Notes under the pieces: generated by a model
Databases searched by the model: none
Told to the model about the DNA's origin: nothing
Seen by the model: only the letters and a program-made list of their open reading frames with translations
From: Nitratireductor basaltis
GTDB lineage: Bacteria > Pseudomonadota > Alphaproteobacteria > Rhizobiales > Rhizobiaceae
Assembly (NCBI RefSeq): GCF_000733725.1
Contig: NZ_JMQM01000001.1
Coordinates: forward strand, 1,674,001-1,738,000
Direction of reading: 5' to 3'
DNA length: 64,000 bases
Part shown: in pieces, positions 55,316 to 64,000 of the stretch
Position numbering within the stretch: position 1 is the first letter of the stretch
Layout: each line of letters opens with the position of its first letter
Made by a program: the position numbers and the translations under genes

Positions 55316-55684
55316 ATGAGTGAATTGAGAGCTGAAAGCCGGGCCTTCGCCAGGAACAAGAAGCAGCGGACCGCGGAAGCGCGGCAGCGTGCGGCCCTCA
55401 TGCTTGTTGCGGGATTTGACCTGGATGAAGTGCGCAGGCTTGAAGGCCGGGAGCGTGAAGCGGCGCTGGGCAAGCTTTCACGCTTGATCGAGCGCGAGCG
55501 TCTCAAGGGGAGCAGGCGGCACTGGAGCTATGACCTCAACCGCCACATCGCCCTGAAACAGGCATTGGAAACACTGGGCGGAACCCTCGCTCCTGCGGTC
55601 GGCAAGACTGGCCTTGGCAGTCAACGGCACCACCGGAGACGGAAGCTTTCCGCGCCTGCCCCTGGCGCGACCGCGATGGTGTGA
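55316..55684 (+). CDS. Hypothetical basic helical protein (122 residues)
   Basis: A 122-residue highly charged protein (MSELRAESRAFARNKKQRTA, then LDEVRRLEGREREAALGKLS). The middle is a predicted long helix and the C-terminus is basic and disordered (SQRHHRRRKLSAPAP). The ATG at 55316 has GGAG 7 bases upstream; an earlier ATG at 55304 in the same frame is possible. It is divergent from the DnaA-domain-IV gene and convergent with mucR. I do not recognise the family; nucleic-acid binding is only a guess from charge. Confidence 0.65.
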   Translation: MSELRAESRAFARNKKQRTAEARQRAALMLVAGFDLDEVRRLEGREREAALGKLSRLIERERLKGSRRHWSYDLNRHIALKQALETLGGTLAPAVGKTGLGSQRHHRRRKLSAPAPGATAMV

Positions 55685-55691
55685 ATGCGCC

Positions 55692-55723
55692 AAAACGAAA
55701 ATGGGCGACCCGTGGCCGCCCAT
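55692..55723 (-). terminator. Intrinsic terminator of mucR
   Basis: On the minus strand ATGGGCG (55717-55723) pairs with CGCCCAT (55701-55707), followed by TTTTCGTTTT. It lies 24 bases after the mucR stop codon and close to the end of the convergent gene. Confidence 0.8.
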
Positions 55724-55746
55724 CTAACCTTCAGTGATCAACAAGA

Positions 55747-56175
55747 TCACTTGCCCTTGCGCTTGCGTCCAAGGCCCATCTTCTTGGCCAGTTCCGAGCG
55801 CGCAATGGCGTAATTGGGCGCAACCATCGGATAATTGGGTTCCAGTCCCCACTTCTCGCGATATTCTTCCGGCGTCAGATTGTAATGCGTCATCAGGTGA
55901 CGCTTCAGCGATTTGAACTTCTTTCCGTCCTCGAGACAGATGATGTAGTCATCATGAACGGAGCGCTTGGGGTTTACAGCAGGTTTCTGCTTTTCGGCGG
56001 GCGCTGGTTCTTCCGCGGTGCGGTTGACGCGACCAAGAGCTGCATGAACATCGGCAATAAGATTGCCAAGTTCGGAGGCGGGCACCGGATTGTTGCTGAC
56101 ATATGCTGCCACAACATCTGCGGTAAGCTCGATCAGTACGTCGTCTTTAGCCGCCTGCTGTTCGTTTGCGTCCAT
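55747..56175 (-). CDS. mucR: MucR/Ros-family zinc-finger transcriptional regulator
   Basis: A 142-residue regulator. The N-terminal oligomerisation part ([20 protein letters not shown]) precedes a linker and a C-terminal zinc-finger domain, [32 protein letters not shown]. The metal ligands are Cys80, Asp83, His93 and His97: the CxxD form seen in several MucR-family proteins. MucR silences AT-rich DNA and controls exopolysaccharide, motility and virulence genes in rhizobia and Brucella. The ATG at 56175 starts the conserved N-terminus. MucR proteins repress their own promoter; the 240-base upstream region is AT-rich. Confidence 0.94.
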   Translation of the reverse strand: MDANEQQAAKDDVLIELTADVVAAYVSNNPVPASELGNLIADVHAALGRVNRTAEEPAPAEKQKPAVNPKRSVHDDYIICLEDGKKFKSLKRHLMTHYNLTPEEYREKWGLEPNYPMVAPNYAIARSELAKKMGLGRKRKGK

Positions 56176-56366
56176 TGTCCTTGGCCCCAACCTCTCTTGT
56201 TGAAAATTTTTATACCTGAACCCATGCCGTGCAGTAATCGGCGTGCTTTCTTCTTGGATTCTTTTTGCGAGCCGCAAAGGAAATGCCCAAGAAGTTACCC
56301 GAAGTCAACTCAAGAAATCTTGCAGATCCCAGTTGACGCCAATGCCAATACATTCGGGCGCACGGT

Positions 56367-56394
56367 TAAATAAAACTTCGGGTAGTGCGAAGTT
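56367..56394 (-). terminator. Intrinsic terminator of the pha antiporter operon
   Basis: On the minus strand AACTTCG (56388-56394) pairs perfectly with CGAAGTT (56374-56380) around a 7-base loop and is followed by TTATTT. It lies 22 bases after the phaG stop codon. Confidence 0.75.
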
Positions 56395-56415
56395 CAGTGC
56401 CCGATACTCCTTGCA

Positions 56416-56763
56416 TCAGCTTTCGCTCTTGTTCTGCTCTGCCATGTCATCATGGACGGAGTTGCCCCACAGGCGGTACCCGGCCGCATAGGCAGCCTTG
56501 GCCAGAAGATGCGCGGAGAGCGGCGCGGTCAGCAGGAAGAACACGATCGCCGCAATGGCGCGCGTTGCGATCGCAGTATCATCGGTGAAAATCGCGAGCG
56601 CGATCAGCACAAGGCCCGAACCGAGCGTGCCCGCCTTCGAGGCGGCATGCATGCGCGTGTAGAGATCGGGCAGGCGCAGCAGTCCTATGGCTGCCACAAG
56701 CGCGAAGGCCGAGCCGATCAGGAGCAGGCTGCCGACAAGCAGATTGACGATCAGGTCAGTCAT
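56416..56763 (-). CDS. phaG: Mrp/Pha-type cation/proton antiporter subunit G
   Basis: A 115-residue membrane protein with three helices ([56 protein letters not shown]) and the family motif [20 protein letters not shown]. The ATG at 56763 overlaps the phaF end by 8 bases. It is the last subunit gene of the seven-gene operon. Confidence 0.94.
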   Translation of the reverse strand: MTDLIVNLLVGSLLLIGSAFALVAAIGLLRLPDLYTRMHAASKAGTLGSGLVLIALAIFTDDTAIATRAIAAIVFFLLTAPLSAHLLAKAAYAAGYRLWGNSVHDDMAEQNKSES

Positions 56764-57094
56764 CGGAACGCTCCATGGTGTAGGTGGCATCGTCTTCCTG
56801 GACGAATTCCTCCTCGAACCGACGGCTTATCACGAAGCGGGCAAATGCCACCGTCGCGAGGAAGCCGACCAGGCCCAGCGCAATCGCGATGTCGAGATAG
56901 AGCGTGAAACCGGTGCGGATGCCGATAACGGCAATGAAGCCGATGCCGATGGTCACCAGCATGTCCAGTCCCAGGACCCGGTCGGGCAGGCTTGGCCCGA
57001 TCACCACGCGCACCACGGTAAGAAGGAAGGAGATGCTCAAGATCGCGATGGATAGGAGCTCGGCAATCTCGAGAAAGGTTGTGCCGTCACTCAT
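56756..57094 (-). CDS. phaF: Mrp/Pha-type cation/proton antiporter subunit F
   Basis: A 112-residue protein with three helices and the MrpF motif [20 protein letters not shown]. Its C-terminal tail is acidic. The start overlaps the phaE stop as ATGA and the end overlaps phaG, so translation of the operon is coupled. Confidence 0.94.
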   Translation of the reverse strand: MSDGTTFLEIAELLSIAILSISFLLTVVRVVIGPSLPDRVLGLDMLVTIGIGFIAVIGIRTGFTLYLDIAIALGLVGFLATVAFARFVISRRFEEEFVQEDDATYTMERSDD

Positions 57095-57564
57095 CGGAAG
57101 GCCTCCAGAATGCGGCGCTCGAAACCATGCGCGATATCCGCGCGCAGCGCGTCAGGGTCGGAACAGTCAAGCGCGTGGACATAGAGGAACTTGCGGTCCT
57201 CCGACACATCCACTGACAGCGTACCCGGCGTCAGCGTGATCAGATTGGCGAGAAGCGTGATCTCGAAGTCGCGGTCGGCTTTGAGCGGATAGGCAAAGAT
57301 GCCCGGCTTGATGTCCATGCGCGGGGTCATCACCAGAACCGCCACGCGCCATGCCGAAAGCGCCAGCTCGTAGAGAAACAGCCAAAGCAGCGCCAAAAGC
57401 TTGCCCGCACGCGCGAAGTAGCCGAGCGAGCCAACCTGTTCGCGGATCAGGTAGAGCGCACCGGCCCCAAGGATGAAGCCGAAGATGATATTGCCGAGCG
57501 TGAAGGAGCCGGAGACGGCCGCCCAGGTCAGCGCCAGCAGGATATTGATCAGATAGAGCGTCAT
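57091..57564 (-). CDS. phaE: Mrp/Pha-type cation/proton antiporter subunit E
   Basis: A 157-residue MrpE-type protein. Two N-terminal helices ([41 protein letters not shown]) precede a cytoplasmic domain with [21 protein letters not shown], the family signature. The start overlaps phaD as ATGA. Confidence 0.94.
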   Translation of the reverse strand: MTLYLINILLALTWAAVSGSFTLGNIIFGFILGAGALYLIREQVGSLGYFARAGKLLALLWLFLYELALSAWRVAVLVMTPRMDIKPGIFAYPLKADRDFEITLLANLITLTPGTLSVDVSEDRKFLYVHALDCSDPDALRADIAHGFERRILEAFR

Positions 57565-59126
57565 TCGCCACCCCCTTGCGGGAAGACCGACTGGATATAG
57601 CCACTGGCATCCAGAATACCCGCTGTTGCCTCACCCGCCACCTTGATGAAGGGATCAGGATAAAGCCCCATCACCAATATCGGCAGGATAAGAACGCCGA
57701 GCGCCATATAGGCCTTGCCCGTCGGATAGGGTTCGACCTCAGGCATTTCACCAGCCGGAGACGGCCGCCATATCGTCAGGATGAAGACCCGGCCAAGCGC
57801 CAGCGTCGTCAGGAAACCGGTGGCAAGTATGGCGAATGCCAACCAGGGCGCACCGGCATCAAGCGAGGCACGCACCAGCATTACCTTCGGCCAAAGGCCC
57901 GATGCGGGCGGCAGTCCGGCAGCGGCCAGAATGAGGATCAGCGCCATGGCTGCCAGCAGCGGATAGCCGACATAAAGCCCGCCCAGCTTCGCCAGCGAAT
58001 AGCTACCGCCAAGCCCTTTCATCATGCCCGCCAGAAGATAGAGCGCGGTCATGGCGATCATGGAGTGGAAGGCATAGAAGATGGTTCCGGAGAGCCCTTC
58101 GGCAGAGCCCAGGGCAAGGCCGGCCAGCATCACTCCGACGCCCGAAATCACGATGAAGCCCAGCAGGCGGCGCAGATCCGTCTGTGCCAGCGCACCAATC
58201 GTGCCGAGGATCATGGTTGCACCGGCAACCCAAGCCACCAGCACCGAAAGCCGCTCCAGTTCCGGCGGGAAGAGCATCACCATCACGCGCAGCAGCGCAT
58301 AGATGCCGACCTTTGTCAGCACACCGCCGAATAGGGCTGCGGTGACGAGACGCGGCGTGTGATAGGAGGCCGGCAGCCAGAAATTCACCGGGAATGCAGC
58401 CGCCTTCATGCCGAAGGCCAGGAGGTAAAGCACGCTCAGCGTCATCAGCGGAGCGGTATCACGCGCCCCGTCCACGCTGCGCGCAATATCGGCCATGTTG
58501 AGCGTGCCGAAAATGCCATAGACGAAGGCGGTGGCTGTCAGGAACAGCATGGTGCCGACGAGGTTCAGGATCGCATATTTGGTCGCGCCATCAAGCTGGC
58601 GATGTTCGGAACCCAGTACCAGCAGGCCGAAGGATGAGATCAGGAAGACCTCGAACCAGACATAGAGGTTGAAAATGTCACCGGTCAGGAATGCACCGTT
58701 CACGCCAGCCATCATCATCAGCATGAACGCATAGAAGCCGTAGCGCCGGCCTACCCTGCCGATATCGATGACGGAGTAGACGCCGCAAGCCGCAGCCACC
58801 AGTGTCGCAACCAGTGACATGGAGGCACCAAGCGTATCCGCCGTGAACGATATGCCGAAGGGTGGCAGCCAACGGCCCATGGTCATCACCAAGGGGCCGT
58901 TTTCCATGACTCGGGCAAGAAGCCCGATATTTGCACCGAGCGTGGCGGTCAGGGCGACCAGCGCCAGCCAGCCGTGAAGCTTCGTCTCATGACGCAGCAT
59001 GAGGAAAATCGCGCCCGCCACTATGGGTATGGCTACCGGAGCCACCACCAGCCAATCGGCCAGCGGCACAGGGTCCAGCACCATCTTGCCGGTAAGATCT
59101 ACGACCTTTGACGTTTCACCTGCCAT
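57561..59126 (-). CDS. phaD: Mrp/Pha-type cation/proton antiporter subunit D
   Basis: A 521-residue NADH-dehydrogenase-like (NuoM/N family) membrane subunit with about 14 helices. It has the proton-channel helix with the key Glu (FNLYVWFEVFLISSFGLLVLG) and a Lys-containing helix (LAFGMKAAAFPVNFWLPASYHTP). It provides a proton path of the antiporter. It starts 5 bases after phaC. Confidence 0.96.
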   Translation of the reverse strand: MAGETSKVVDLTGKMVLDPVPLADWLVVAPVAIPIVAGAIFLMLRHETKLHGWLALVALTATLGANIGLLARVMENGPLVMTMGRWLPPFGISFTADTLGASMSLVATLVAAACGVYSVIDIGRVGRRYGFYAFMLMMMAGVNGAFLTGDIFNLYVWFEVFLISSFGLLVLGSEHRQLDGATKYAILNLVGTMLFLTATAFVYGIFGTLNMADIARSVDGARDTAPLMTLSVLYLLAFGMKAAAFPVNFWLPASYHTPRLVTAALFGGVLTKVGIYALLRVMVMLFPPELERLSVLVAWVAGATMILGTIGALAQTDLRRLLGFIVISGVGVMLAGLALGSAEGLSGTIFYAFHSMIAMTALYLLAGMMKGLGGSYSLAKLGGLYVGYPLLAAMALILILAAAGLPPASGLWPKVMLVRASLDAGAPWLAFAILATGFLTTLALGRVFILTIWRPSPAGEMPEVEPYPTGKAYMALGVLILPILVMGLYPDPFIKVAGEATAGILDASGYIQSVFPQGGGE

Positions 59127-59131
59127 CGCGT

Positions 59132-59509
59132 TCAGTACCCCAGCGGCGGAAGTTCTTCGCGCTCCGGCTCGGCGACCCGCATGCCGTCGGTGTCGTCCGT
59201 GCCAAGCTCCTGGTAGGCGCGGAAGGCCAGCACCAGGAGGAATGCGAAGAAGGAGAAGGAAATCACGATTGCCGTCAGGATCAGCGCCTGCGGAAGCGGA
59301 TTGGCGGTGATCGAAGCCGGCACATCAAGCTCTTCGGGAATGATCGGCGGCACTTCGCGCACCACGCGCCCGGCGGTGAAGATCGTCAGGTTCACCGCAT
59401 TACCGAAGATCGTCACGCCAAGCAGGATGCGGATGATGTGCTTGGACAGGATCAGATAGATGCCGACTGCAAAGAAGATGCCGACCGTGATCGAAAGTAC
59501 GGCTTCCAT
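59132..59509 (-). CDS. phaC: Mrp/Pha-type cation/proton antiporter subunit C
   Basis: A 125-residue NuoK-like subunit with three helices (SITVGIFFAVGIYLILSKHI, LLGVTIFGNAVNLTIFTAG, LILTAIVISFSFFAFLLVLAF) and the conserved PLPQALILTAIVI segment. Its start overlaps the phaB stop as TGATG. Confidence 0.95.
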   Translation of the reverse strand: MEAVLSITVGIFFAVGIYLILSKHIIRILLGVTIFGNAVNLTIFTAGRVVREVPPIIPEELDVPASITANPLPQALILTAIVISFSFFAFLLVLAFRAYQELGTDDTDGMRVAEPEREELPPLGY

Positions 59510-59928
59510 CAGGCATGCTCCCTTTCTTCCAGCGCGAGCGCGATCGAGGTGATCGACCCCACGACCACGAGATAGACGCCGATATCGAAGAACAGCACGG
59601 TGGACAGATCCAGCGCGATGGCGCCAATTTCAAGCTTGGTCCAGAGCCCTGTCAGGAACGGCACCCCGAACATCATCGAGAACAGTCCGGACAACGCGGA
59701 GATGAGAAGGCCCGCGCCTGAAATCGCCATGGGGTGGAAATAAAGCGACCGACGCACAGGCGCGACACCACAGGCTATGCCGTAGATGGCGAATGCCGAG
59801 GCCGCAATCAGCCCGCCGATGAAGCCGCCGCCCGGCTCATTGTGGCCGCGCAGAAGCACGAAGATGGAGAAGAGCACCATCAGGCTGGTCAGGTAAGGCG
59901 CAACGGTGCGGAAAATCAGTGTGCGCAT
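59509..59928 (-). CDS. phaB: Mrp/Pha-type cation/proton antiporter subunit B
   Basis: A 139-residue MrpB-type subunit with four helices. The family motif [18 protein letters not shown] is at about residue 25, and a second conserved block is [25 protein letters not shown]. The ATG at 59928 starts at the very end of phaA (1-base gap). B is a separate gene here, not fused to A. Confidence 0.95.
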   Translation of the reverse strand: MRTLIFRTVAPYLTSLMVLFSIFVLLRGHNEPGGGFIGGLIAASAFAIYGIACGVAPVRRSLYFHPMAISGAGLLISALSGLFSMMFGVPFLTGLWTKLEIGAIALDLSTVLFFDIGVYLVVVGSITSIALALEEREHA

Positions 59929-59929
59929 G

Positions 59930-62359
59930 TCACTTCTCCCCTTCTGCCGGAGCTGGCTCTGGCCAGCGCTTGCCCGAGCGGATGCGCACCAGCGCAAGGA
60001 TCGCGAGACCCGCGATCATCACCACGCCGATTTCGCCCAGCGTATCCACGCCGCGGAAGTCGACGATGATGACATTCACGATATTGCGGCCGTGAGCGAT
60101 GACGCGGGCATTCTCGGCGAAGAACTCGCTGAGATACGGGTTGAACGGAAGCTGGGTGATCTGCAGCAGAAGCAATGCCAGTGCGCCGCCGCAAAGTGCC
60201 GCAACGGAGATATCAATCGCCTTCTCGCGTCCCGGCCTGTGATCGGCCGGCGAAAGGCGCAGCCTCGTCATGACAAGGGCAAGGATGACGACCGAAAGCG
60301 TTTCCACCATGAACTGGGTGAAGGAGAGATCCGGCGCGCCCAGAAGCATGAACAGCACGGCGACGGCGAAGCCCTGGATACCCAGTGAGACGATGGCCGT
60401 CAGCCGGTCGCGCGCATGCAGTATCGCACCAAGGCCGATAAAGGCGATGGCCAGGATCGCCCATTCGTAAAATGGCAGTTCGGGCCATTTCGGCATTGCG
60501 GGCAATTCGCCGAACATCACCATCGGCACGATCAGCGCCAGCGCCAGCGCGGTGAAGGTGGCGGTCGTGTAGAAGTCGAGCCTGCCGTTCTGGATAATGC
60601 GGGTGATCGCGCTCGAAGCCTTGACCGAACCGGTAACGAACTGGTCGAAGCCCTTGTCCGGTCCCCAGCCTATGGCGGCGAGCAGGGAGACCATGCCTGA
60701 ACGCAGGCGCTCGATCAGCATATAGGCTGCAATGCCGAAGGCGACGGTGAGCAGGGATAGGAAAAGGGCCAGGCCGATATGCGGGACCACGGAAATGGTC
60801 GCTTCAACAGGCGTTCCTGCCACCGCACTTGCCATGGGACTTGTGAGAAAGAAATGGCTGGTTGCCGAGAAGATGGCGGTCAGCAGGCCGGCCGCTGCCA
60901 GGACAACGGGTCCAAGCCAGAGCAGCACAGGCCCCTCATGGGCATGTTTGGGCGTTTCCACCTTCTCGCCCAGGAACGGCTTCAGCGCCACCGCGAAACC
61001 GATGGCAAACATCAGTCCGTTACCGACGAGGGCGACCAGCGTCAGCAACAGTCCCCAGCCGTCGCCCGTCCACAGGCCGTAATAGATCTCTTCCTTGGCG
61101 AGGAAGCCGAAGAAGGGCGGCAGACCACCCATCGAGAATGCCGCAAGCAAAGCTGCAGTGAAGGTGATCGGCATGGCCGAACGCAACCCGCCCAGCCTTG
61201 TCACGTCACGCGTTCCCGCCTCGTGATCGATCAGGCCTGCGACCATGAAGAGCGCGCCCTTGAACATGGAATGCGCGATCAGGTAGAGGACCGCGGCTTC
61301 CACGGCCTTTTCCGAGCCGAAGCCCGTCAGCATGACGAGCAGGCCAAGCGAGGCGACCGTCGTATAGGCCAGCATCAGCTTGAGATCCGTCTGGCGCACG
61401 GCAAGCAGCGTGCCGACGATCAGCGTCGTGCCACCGAAGATGGGCAGGATCGTCTCCCATGCGAGCGTCTCGCCCAGCACCGGATTGAGGCGCATCAGAA
61501 GATAGACACCGGCCTTCACCATGGTGGCCGAATGCAGATAGGCCGACACGGGCGTAGGCGCTTCCATCGCGTTGGGAAGCCAGAAATGGAACGGAAACTG
61601 CGCCGATTTCGTAAAGGCACCGCCCAGGATCAAGAGGAGAGCAGCCATGTAGAGCGGCGCGTCGCGCAGCGCGCTGCCGCTTTCCAGAAGGCCGGACAGC
61701 GAATTTTCGCCGGTTGCACCCCAGATCACCAGAAGCCCTGCCAGCAGCGAAAGGCCACCAAGGCCCGTAACCACCAGCGCCTGCAGGGCCGCGCGGCGCG
61801 AGGCCGCGCGCACATGGTCGAAGCCGATCAGCAGGAAGGAGGTGATCGAGGTCAGTTCCCAGAAGACAAAGAGCGCAAGGAAGCTGTCGGCAATCACCAG
61901 CCCCTGCATCGCACCCATGAACATCAGGATAAAGGAGAAGAAGCGCCCCTGCATCGGGTGCCCCTTCAGATAGCCGCCGGCATAAAGCACGATCAGTGTA
62001 CCGATGCCGGTGATCAGCAGAGCAAAGGTCAGCGACAGGCCGTCAATGAACCAGGAGAAGGAGATGTCGAGGCTCTCGATCCAGGCATAGCCGCCCGAAA
62101 CCGTGCCGCCATCAGCGACTGCACCCAGGAACCCCAGAAAATGAACGAACAGATAGAGCGGGAGCAAAGCCAGTACCCAGGCTGCATTCGCGCCCATCAT
62201 CCTTGTCAGCACAGGGGCTACAGCCGCACCCAGAAAGGGCAGGATGAGAGCCAAGAATGTCAGCCACTGACCGTCCGCCGCCATGTGCATCCCCACTGCT
62301 TGTTGCTGCACGCCCATGATCGAAGGATCCAAAGGCCGTGCCGTTTGGGTGTCGTGCAT
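59930..62359 (-). CDS. phaA: Mrp/Pha-type cation/proton antiporter subunit A
   Basis: A NuoL-like membrane subunit of about 809 residues with some 20 helices. The antiporter core includes [41 protein letters not shown] and [12 protein letters not shown]. The C-terminal third is an MrpA-specific extension ([43 protein letters not shown]). With PhaB-G it forms a K+/Na+ over H+ antiporter for pH and salt tolerance. The N-terminus is uncertain: ATGs at 62359, 62317, 62290 and 62284 are possible; the first hydrophobic helix begins just after the last of these. Confidence 0.95.
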   Translation of the reverse strand: MHDTQTARPLDPSIMGVQQQAVGMHMAADGQWLTFLALILPFLGAAVAPVLTRMMGANAAWVLALLPLYLFVHFLGFLGAVADGGTVSGGYAWIESLDISFSWFIDGLSLTFALLITGIGTLIVLYAGGYLKGHPMQGRFFSFILMFMGAMQGLVIADSFLALFVFWELTSITSFLLIGFDHVRAASRRAALQALVVTGLGGLSLLAGLLVIWGATGENSLSGLLESGSALRDAPLYMAALLLILGGAFTKSAQFPFHFWLPNAMEAPTPVSAYLHSATMVKAGVYLLMRLNPVLGETLAWETILPIFGGTTLIVGTLLAVRQTDLKLMLAYTTVASLGLLVMLTGFGSEKAVEAAVLYLIAHSMFKGALFMVAGLIDHEAGTRDVTRLGGLRSAMPITFTAALLAAFSMGGLPPFFGFLAKEEIYYGLWTGDGWGLLLTLVALVGNGLMFAIGFAVALKPFLGEKVETPKHAHEGPVLLWLGPVVLAAAGLLTAIFSATSHFFLTSPMASAVAGTPVEATISVVPHIGLALFLSLLTVAFGIAAYMLIERLRSGMVSLLAAIGWGPDKGFDQFVTGSVKASSAITRIIQNGRLDFYTTATFTALALALIVPMVMFGELPAMPKWPELPFYEWAILAIAFIGLGAILHARDRLTAIVSLGIQGFAVAVLFMLLGAPDLSFTQFMVETLSVVILALVMTRLRLSPADHRPGREKAIDISVAALCGGALALLLLQITQLPFNPYLSEFFAENARVIAHGRNIVNVIIVDFRGVDTLGEIGVVMIAGLAILALVRIRSGKRWPEPAPAEGEK

Positions 62360-62509
62360 AACCGTTGAAGCTTTTGCGGGCAAGCAATGCTGCTGCTTCT
62401 CAGGCGATGCTCACAGAAACCGGACCGGCCTCGATCGCAGTTTCCTGATCTTCAACGCCTGACATTCGGCCGCCAAGAACCTAAATATGCACCAGAGACA
62501 TTTGGGAAC

Positions 62510-62929
62510 ATGAAGATGCAAGACGACACAAGGCTGAAGATCGTAAAATCCGACGAGGAATGGCGCGGCCAATTGACGCCGGAGCAGTACAAGGTCACGC
62601 GCAAGCACGGCACCGAGCGCGCCTTCACCGGCCCTTACTGGGACAGCAAGGAAGACGGCATTTATCGATGTGTGTGCTGCGACAATCCGCTGTTCGATTC
62701 CGAGACCAAATATGACTCCGGCACCGGCTGGCCGAGCTATTATGCACCGGTCAGCCCCGAAGCGGTCAGCGAACATTCCGACCGCTCCTGGTTCATGACC
62801 CGGACGGAAGTGCGCTGCGCTGATTGTGACGCCCATCTCGGTCATGTGTTCAATGACGGACCGGAGCCAACCGGCCTGCGCTACTGCATGAACGGGCACG
62901 CTCTCAAACTTGAGAAGCGCGAAGGCTGA
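62510..62929 (+). CDS. msrB: Peptide methionine-R-sulfoxide reductase MsrB
   Basis: A 139-residue enzyme that reduces methionine-R-sulfoxide in proteins. Zinc is bound by two CxxC motifs ([11 protein letters not shown] and [13 protein letters not shown]). The substrate region is SGTGWPSYY and the catalytic Cys126 lies in [10 protein letters not shown], where the common form is RYCxNS. The start ATG 62510 follows GGGA; a second ATG lies two codons later. It is divergent from phaA and followed by a long hairpin. Confidence 0.95.
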   Translation: MKMQDDTRLKIVKSDEEWRGQLTPEQYKVTRKHGTERAFTGPYWDSKEDGIYRCVCCDNPLFDSETKYDSGTGWPSYYAPVSPEAVSEHSDRSWFMTRTEVRCADCDAHLGHVFNDGPEPTGLRYCMNGHALKLEKREG

Positions 62930-62932
62930 CTT

Positions 62933-62962
62933 GACCTGCGCCCGCGCAGGCGGGCGCAGGTC
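62933..62962 (+). terminator. Perfect 13-base-pair hairpin after msrB
   Basis: Arms at 62933-62945 and 62950-62962 are perfectly complementary (GACCTGCGCCCGC) around a GCAG loop, 4 bases after the msrB stop codon. No T-run follows, so it may act as a barrier or a weak or Rho-assisted terminator. Confidence 0.55.
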
Positions 62963-63070
62963 ACAAATGTTCCACCTTTTCATGCAGGATCAGCGGCATT
63001 GCAAAGCCGCTCGTTCGCTCCTGCGAACTTCTATTTCCAAGACGCGCGTTTCGGCGCCCAAAAGGCATTC

Positions 63071-64000
63071 ATGAACAAGATCTTTTTCCAGTCCGCTCCA
63101 CCCCAGGCTGCCAGAAAACCGGTCGAAGACACCCGCTTTGGCATAACCCGCCGTGACGATTATGCATGGCTGCGCGCTGAGAACTGGGAAGAGGTTCTGG
63201 CAGCACCGGAAAAGCTGCCGGAGGATATCCGCACGCATCTTGAGGCCGAAAACGCCTATCAGGCGGCTTTCATGGCCGATACGGAAGAGCTTCAAGAGAC
63301 GCTGATTGCCGAGATAAAAGGGCGAATGGAAAAGGCCCCCGTCTCCTCACCGCTCAAGCGCGGACCATTTGCCTATGGCAGCGGCTATCGGGAAGGCGCA
63401 GATCATCCCTATTTCTACCGGGTGCCACGCGATGGGGGAGCCGAGGCGATCCTCATCGACATGAACCATCATGCCGAGGGCACGGACTTCTTCACCGGCA
63501 CGGGGATAGTGAGCTCGCCGGATCACAGTCTTGGGCTGTGGGGTTATGACGACAAGGGCTCGGAGTTCTACTCACTGCGCATTCGCCACTTTGAAGACGG
63601 GGTGGATCTCCCAGAGGAGATCGAGAAAACCAGCGGCTACGGCTACTGGAACGCCTCTGGCACGGGCTTCTATTACGTACGTCTCGATGACAGTTTCCGC
63701 CCGGTGGACGTGTTGTTTCACCGGATCGGCACGGATCCGGCAGAAGACCTGCTGATCTATCATCTCGATGATCCGCGGTTCTATCTCGGCATATATGGCG
63801 ACATGCAATATCGCCATATCTTCATCTCCATCGCCGATAGCGATTCGACGGAACTGCATGTCCTGCCAAGTGACGTGCCGCACTCCCCTCCACGCCTCGT
63901 TCTGCCCCGCCAGGAGCGCGTGCATTATCAGGTCGAGGCGGCAGACGACCGCTTCTTCCTGCTGACACAGGTCGATGGCGCTGAAGATTACAAGGTCGTT
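63071..64000 (+). CDS. Prolyl oligopeptidase family (S9A) peptidase, oligopeptidase B-like, 5' part only
   Basis: The frame is open from the ATG at 63071 to the window end (310 codons, no stop). The start MNKIFFQSAPPQAARKPVED is followed by the typical WLR region (YAWLRAENWEEVL) and beta-propeller sequences such as KAPVSSPLKRGPFAY, YFYRVPRDGG and LWGYDDKGSEFYSLRI. This matches the N-terminal propeller of oligopeptidase B/prolyl oligopeptidases. The catalytic Ser-Asp-His domain would lie beyond the window, so activity cannot be judged. Confidence 0.88.
   Translation, partial: MNKIFFQSAPPQAARKPVEDTRFGITRRDDYAWLRAENWEEVLAAPEKLPEDIRTHLEAENAYQAAFMADTEELQETLIAEIKGRMEKAPVSSPLKRGPFAYGSGYREGADHPYFYRVPRDGGAEAILIDMNHHAEGTDFFTGTGIVSSPDHSLGLWGYDDKGSEFYSLRIRHFEDGVDLPEEIEKTSGYGYWNASGTGFYYVRLDDSFRPVDVLFHRIGTDPAEDLLIYHLDDPRFYLGIYGDMQYRHIFISIADSDSTELHVLPSDVPHSPPRLVLPRQERVHYQVEAADDRFFLLTQVDGAEDYKVV

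Noticed and set aside
55747-56175. A defective zinc finger in MucR (CxxD in place of CxxC).
   Set aside because: The CxxD form is known in functional MucR/Ros-family proteins, so it was not listed as an anomaly.
60779-62368. Plus-strand open frame of 529 codons opposite phaA.
   Set aside because: Its translation is dominated by Gln, Arg, Gly and His with no domain, and phaA on the other strand is certain. It is a shadow.
1-64000. tRNA, rRNA, CRISPR arrays, transposases or att duplications.
   Set aside because: None was recognised by eye; tRNA-like cloverleaves and direct-repeat arrays were looked for in the gaps without success. A covariance-model search would be decisive.

Overview
The window is chromosomal DNA from an alphaproteobacterium of the order Hyphomicrobiales (Rhizobiales), most like the Phyllobacteriaceae/Rhizobiaceae. 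The evidence is the high-GC coding DNA, gene blocks I recognise from rhizobia and Brucella (cycHJKL-degP, a two-component pair-glnE-pleC, feuN-feuP-feuQ, mucR close to divJ, a pha/Mrp antiporter operon) and a family-specific gene transfer agent. I cannot name the species. No rRNA, tRNA, CRISPR array, insertion sequence or integrase was seen.

Layout. 1-9 kb: methyltransferase and ETF-ubiquinone oxidoreductase, an unusual uracil-DNA glycosylase, an MFS exporter divergent from a SoxR-like MerR regulator across a sox-box-like operator, a DMT permease, and an orphan molybdenum hydroxylase large subunit. 9-29 kb: pepN, a PleC-type kinase, glnE, a sensor/regulator pair, a DegP protease, an OsmC-hydrolase fusion, the cytochrome c maturation genes ccmH-F-E-I, a lipoprotein, and feuQ-feuP-feuN. 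29.5-44 kb: a complete and apparently intact gene transfer agent (GTA) structural operon on the minus strand, from terS to the gp15 fibre/hub protein plus a small holin-like gene. 44-45 kb: a two-gene HicA-like/HTH module just upstream of the GTA. 45-56 kb: PBP1A with a DUF1214/DUF1254 pair, DUF2336 and DUF1491 proteins, a peptidoglycan-binding protein, a DivJ-type kinase, a DUF5330 protein, SufE, an operon of a DnaA-domain-IV-only protein with a DUF6456 protein, and MucR. 56-62 kb: the seven-gene phaA-G cation/proton antiporter operon. 62-64 kb: msrB and the 5' part of a prolyl oligopeptidase/oligopeptidase B gene that runs off the end.

How it fits together. Several genes bear on cell-cycle and envelope control: PleC and DivJ (opposing enzymes of the DivK/CtrA pathway), MucR, FeuNPQ, DegP with a regulator pair, PBP1A and a free-standing DnaA-box-binding-type domain. 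The GTA is a domesticated phage-like particle system. In Rhodobacterales its relatives are controlled through CtrA, so the closeness of PleC and DivJ is suggestive but not proof of linkage.

Most notable signals: (1) the intact GTA operon, including a 46-codon overlapping gene with a very strong ribosome binding site, an intrinsic terminator directly behind the capsid gene, and a palindrome plus terminator-like hairpin in the leader of terS; (2) the HicA-like/HTH pair with a palindromic operator over its promoter, immediately upstream of the GTA; (3) the DnaA-domain-IV/DUF6456 operon; (4) a nearly perfect sox box next to a MerR regulator that lacks the SoxR iron-sulfur cysteines; (5) a family-4-like uracil glycosylase that lacks half of the usual cluster cysteines. 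All functional statements come from reading the sequence and from family knowledge; no database search was run.
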